A DNA stretch of 64,000 nucleotides from Salinarchaeum sp. IM2453. Its GTDB lineage: Archaea; Halobacteriota; Halobacteria; Halobacteriales; Salinarchaeaceae. How positions within the stretch are numbered: the first letter of the stretch is position 1; each line of letters begins with the position of its first letter. The translations under genes were made by a program, and so were the position numbers. Below are positions 63,918 to 64,000 of the stretch, piece by piece. Location: NCBI RefSeq assembly GCF_019693215.1, contig NZ_CP081183.1, forward strand, positions 1,863,226 to 1,927,225, read 5' to 3'. The notes under the pieces were generated by a model. That model had not been told where the DNA came from. It did not search any database and saw only the letters and a program-made list of their open reading frames with translations.

Positions 63918-64000
63918 GTCTTATCTGAAATTGAGTCTGCTAGCTTGCACCTATATATTAGTACGACCATCCATCTGGGGGCTCGTTAAGCAGGCGTCTG

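Noticed and set aside
1-64000. CRISPR array
   Set aside because: No regularly spaced direct repeats were seen. The repeated hairpins are kilobases apart and vary in sequence.

Overview
The window is chromosomal DNA of a haloarchaeon. The evidence is the very acidic proteins, Tat/lipobox secretion signals, leaderless genes with TATA boxes about 25 bases upstream of the start codon, AglB-type N-glycosylation, phosphomevalonate decarboxylase, halocyanin, NosDFYL, LigA and IS1341-type TnpB. Base composition looks low for haloarchaea (clearly AT-rich between genes), which points to Haloquadratum or a close relative. This assignment is a reading by eye, not a computed result.

Layout. 0.1-4.4 kb: thiE-thiM, tRNA-Arg(CCT), tatA, an HD hydrolase, rpl11 with a small winged-helix gene, and cutA preceded by a very short HEWD-type gene. 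4.4-10.2 kb: sucCD, menA-menC and hflX. 10.2-11.7 kb: an IS1341-type element (tnpB plus a 40-residue ribbon-helix-helix-like gene). 11.9-16.2 kb: a secreted protein, a membrane winged-helix regulator and a BtuCDF-type importer. 16.3-19.7 kb: molybdenum cofactor genes (mobA, yqeC, moaC) and the nicotinamide-nucleotide repair gene nnr. 19.8-26.3 kb: aroA, aroC, korAB and an Lrp regulator. 26.4-30.0 kb: gluconeogenic fba-fbp, a helix-hairpin-helix protein and squalene/phytoene synthase. 30.1-35.4 kb: a copper locus (halocyanin-like lipoprotein, nosD, nosF, nosY, nosL). 35.6-41.6 kb: apbC/mrp, a CPBP protease and a 1321-residue subtilase. 42.0-46.1 kb: a KaiC-like ATPase with two histidine kinases. 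46.2-54.6 kb: glycosyltransferases, a methyltransferase, a ParB-like protein and aglB. 54.7-63.9 kb: ligA, nfo, an ArsR regulator, UspA, mvaD, a zinc-ribbon membrane protein, a membrane phosphoesterase and nth.

Functional groupings. fba and fbp overlap and give two consecutive gluconeogenic steps. korA and korB encode one oxidoreductase, and the adjacent Lrp gene is a candidate regulator; dyads lie in both promoters. The nos genes form an ABC/copper-chaperone system without nosZ in view. Its neighbouring cupredoxin has Gln where Met is normally the axial copper ligand. The glycosyl genes around aglB probably assemble and transfer a surface glycan.

Unexplained structure. Short hairpin sequences resembling the right end of the tnpB element are scattered without any transposase, and several end in TTCAC. 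Two GC-rich islands of about 400 bp (34.44-34.88 and 41.58-41.99 kb) each sit exactly between convergent gene ends and encode nothing recognisable. The second is bounded by matched hairpins.
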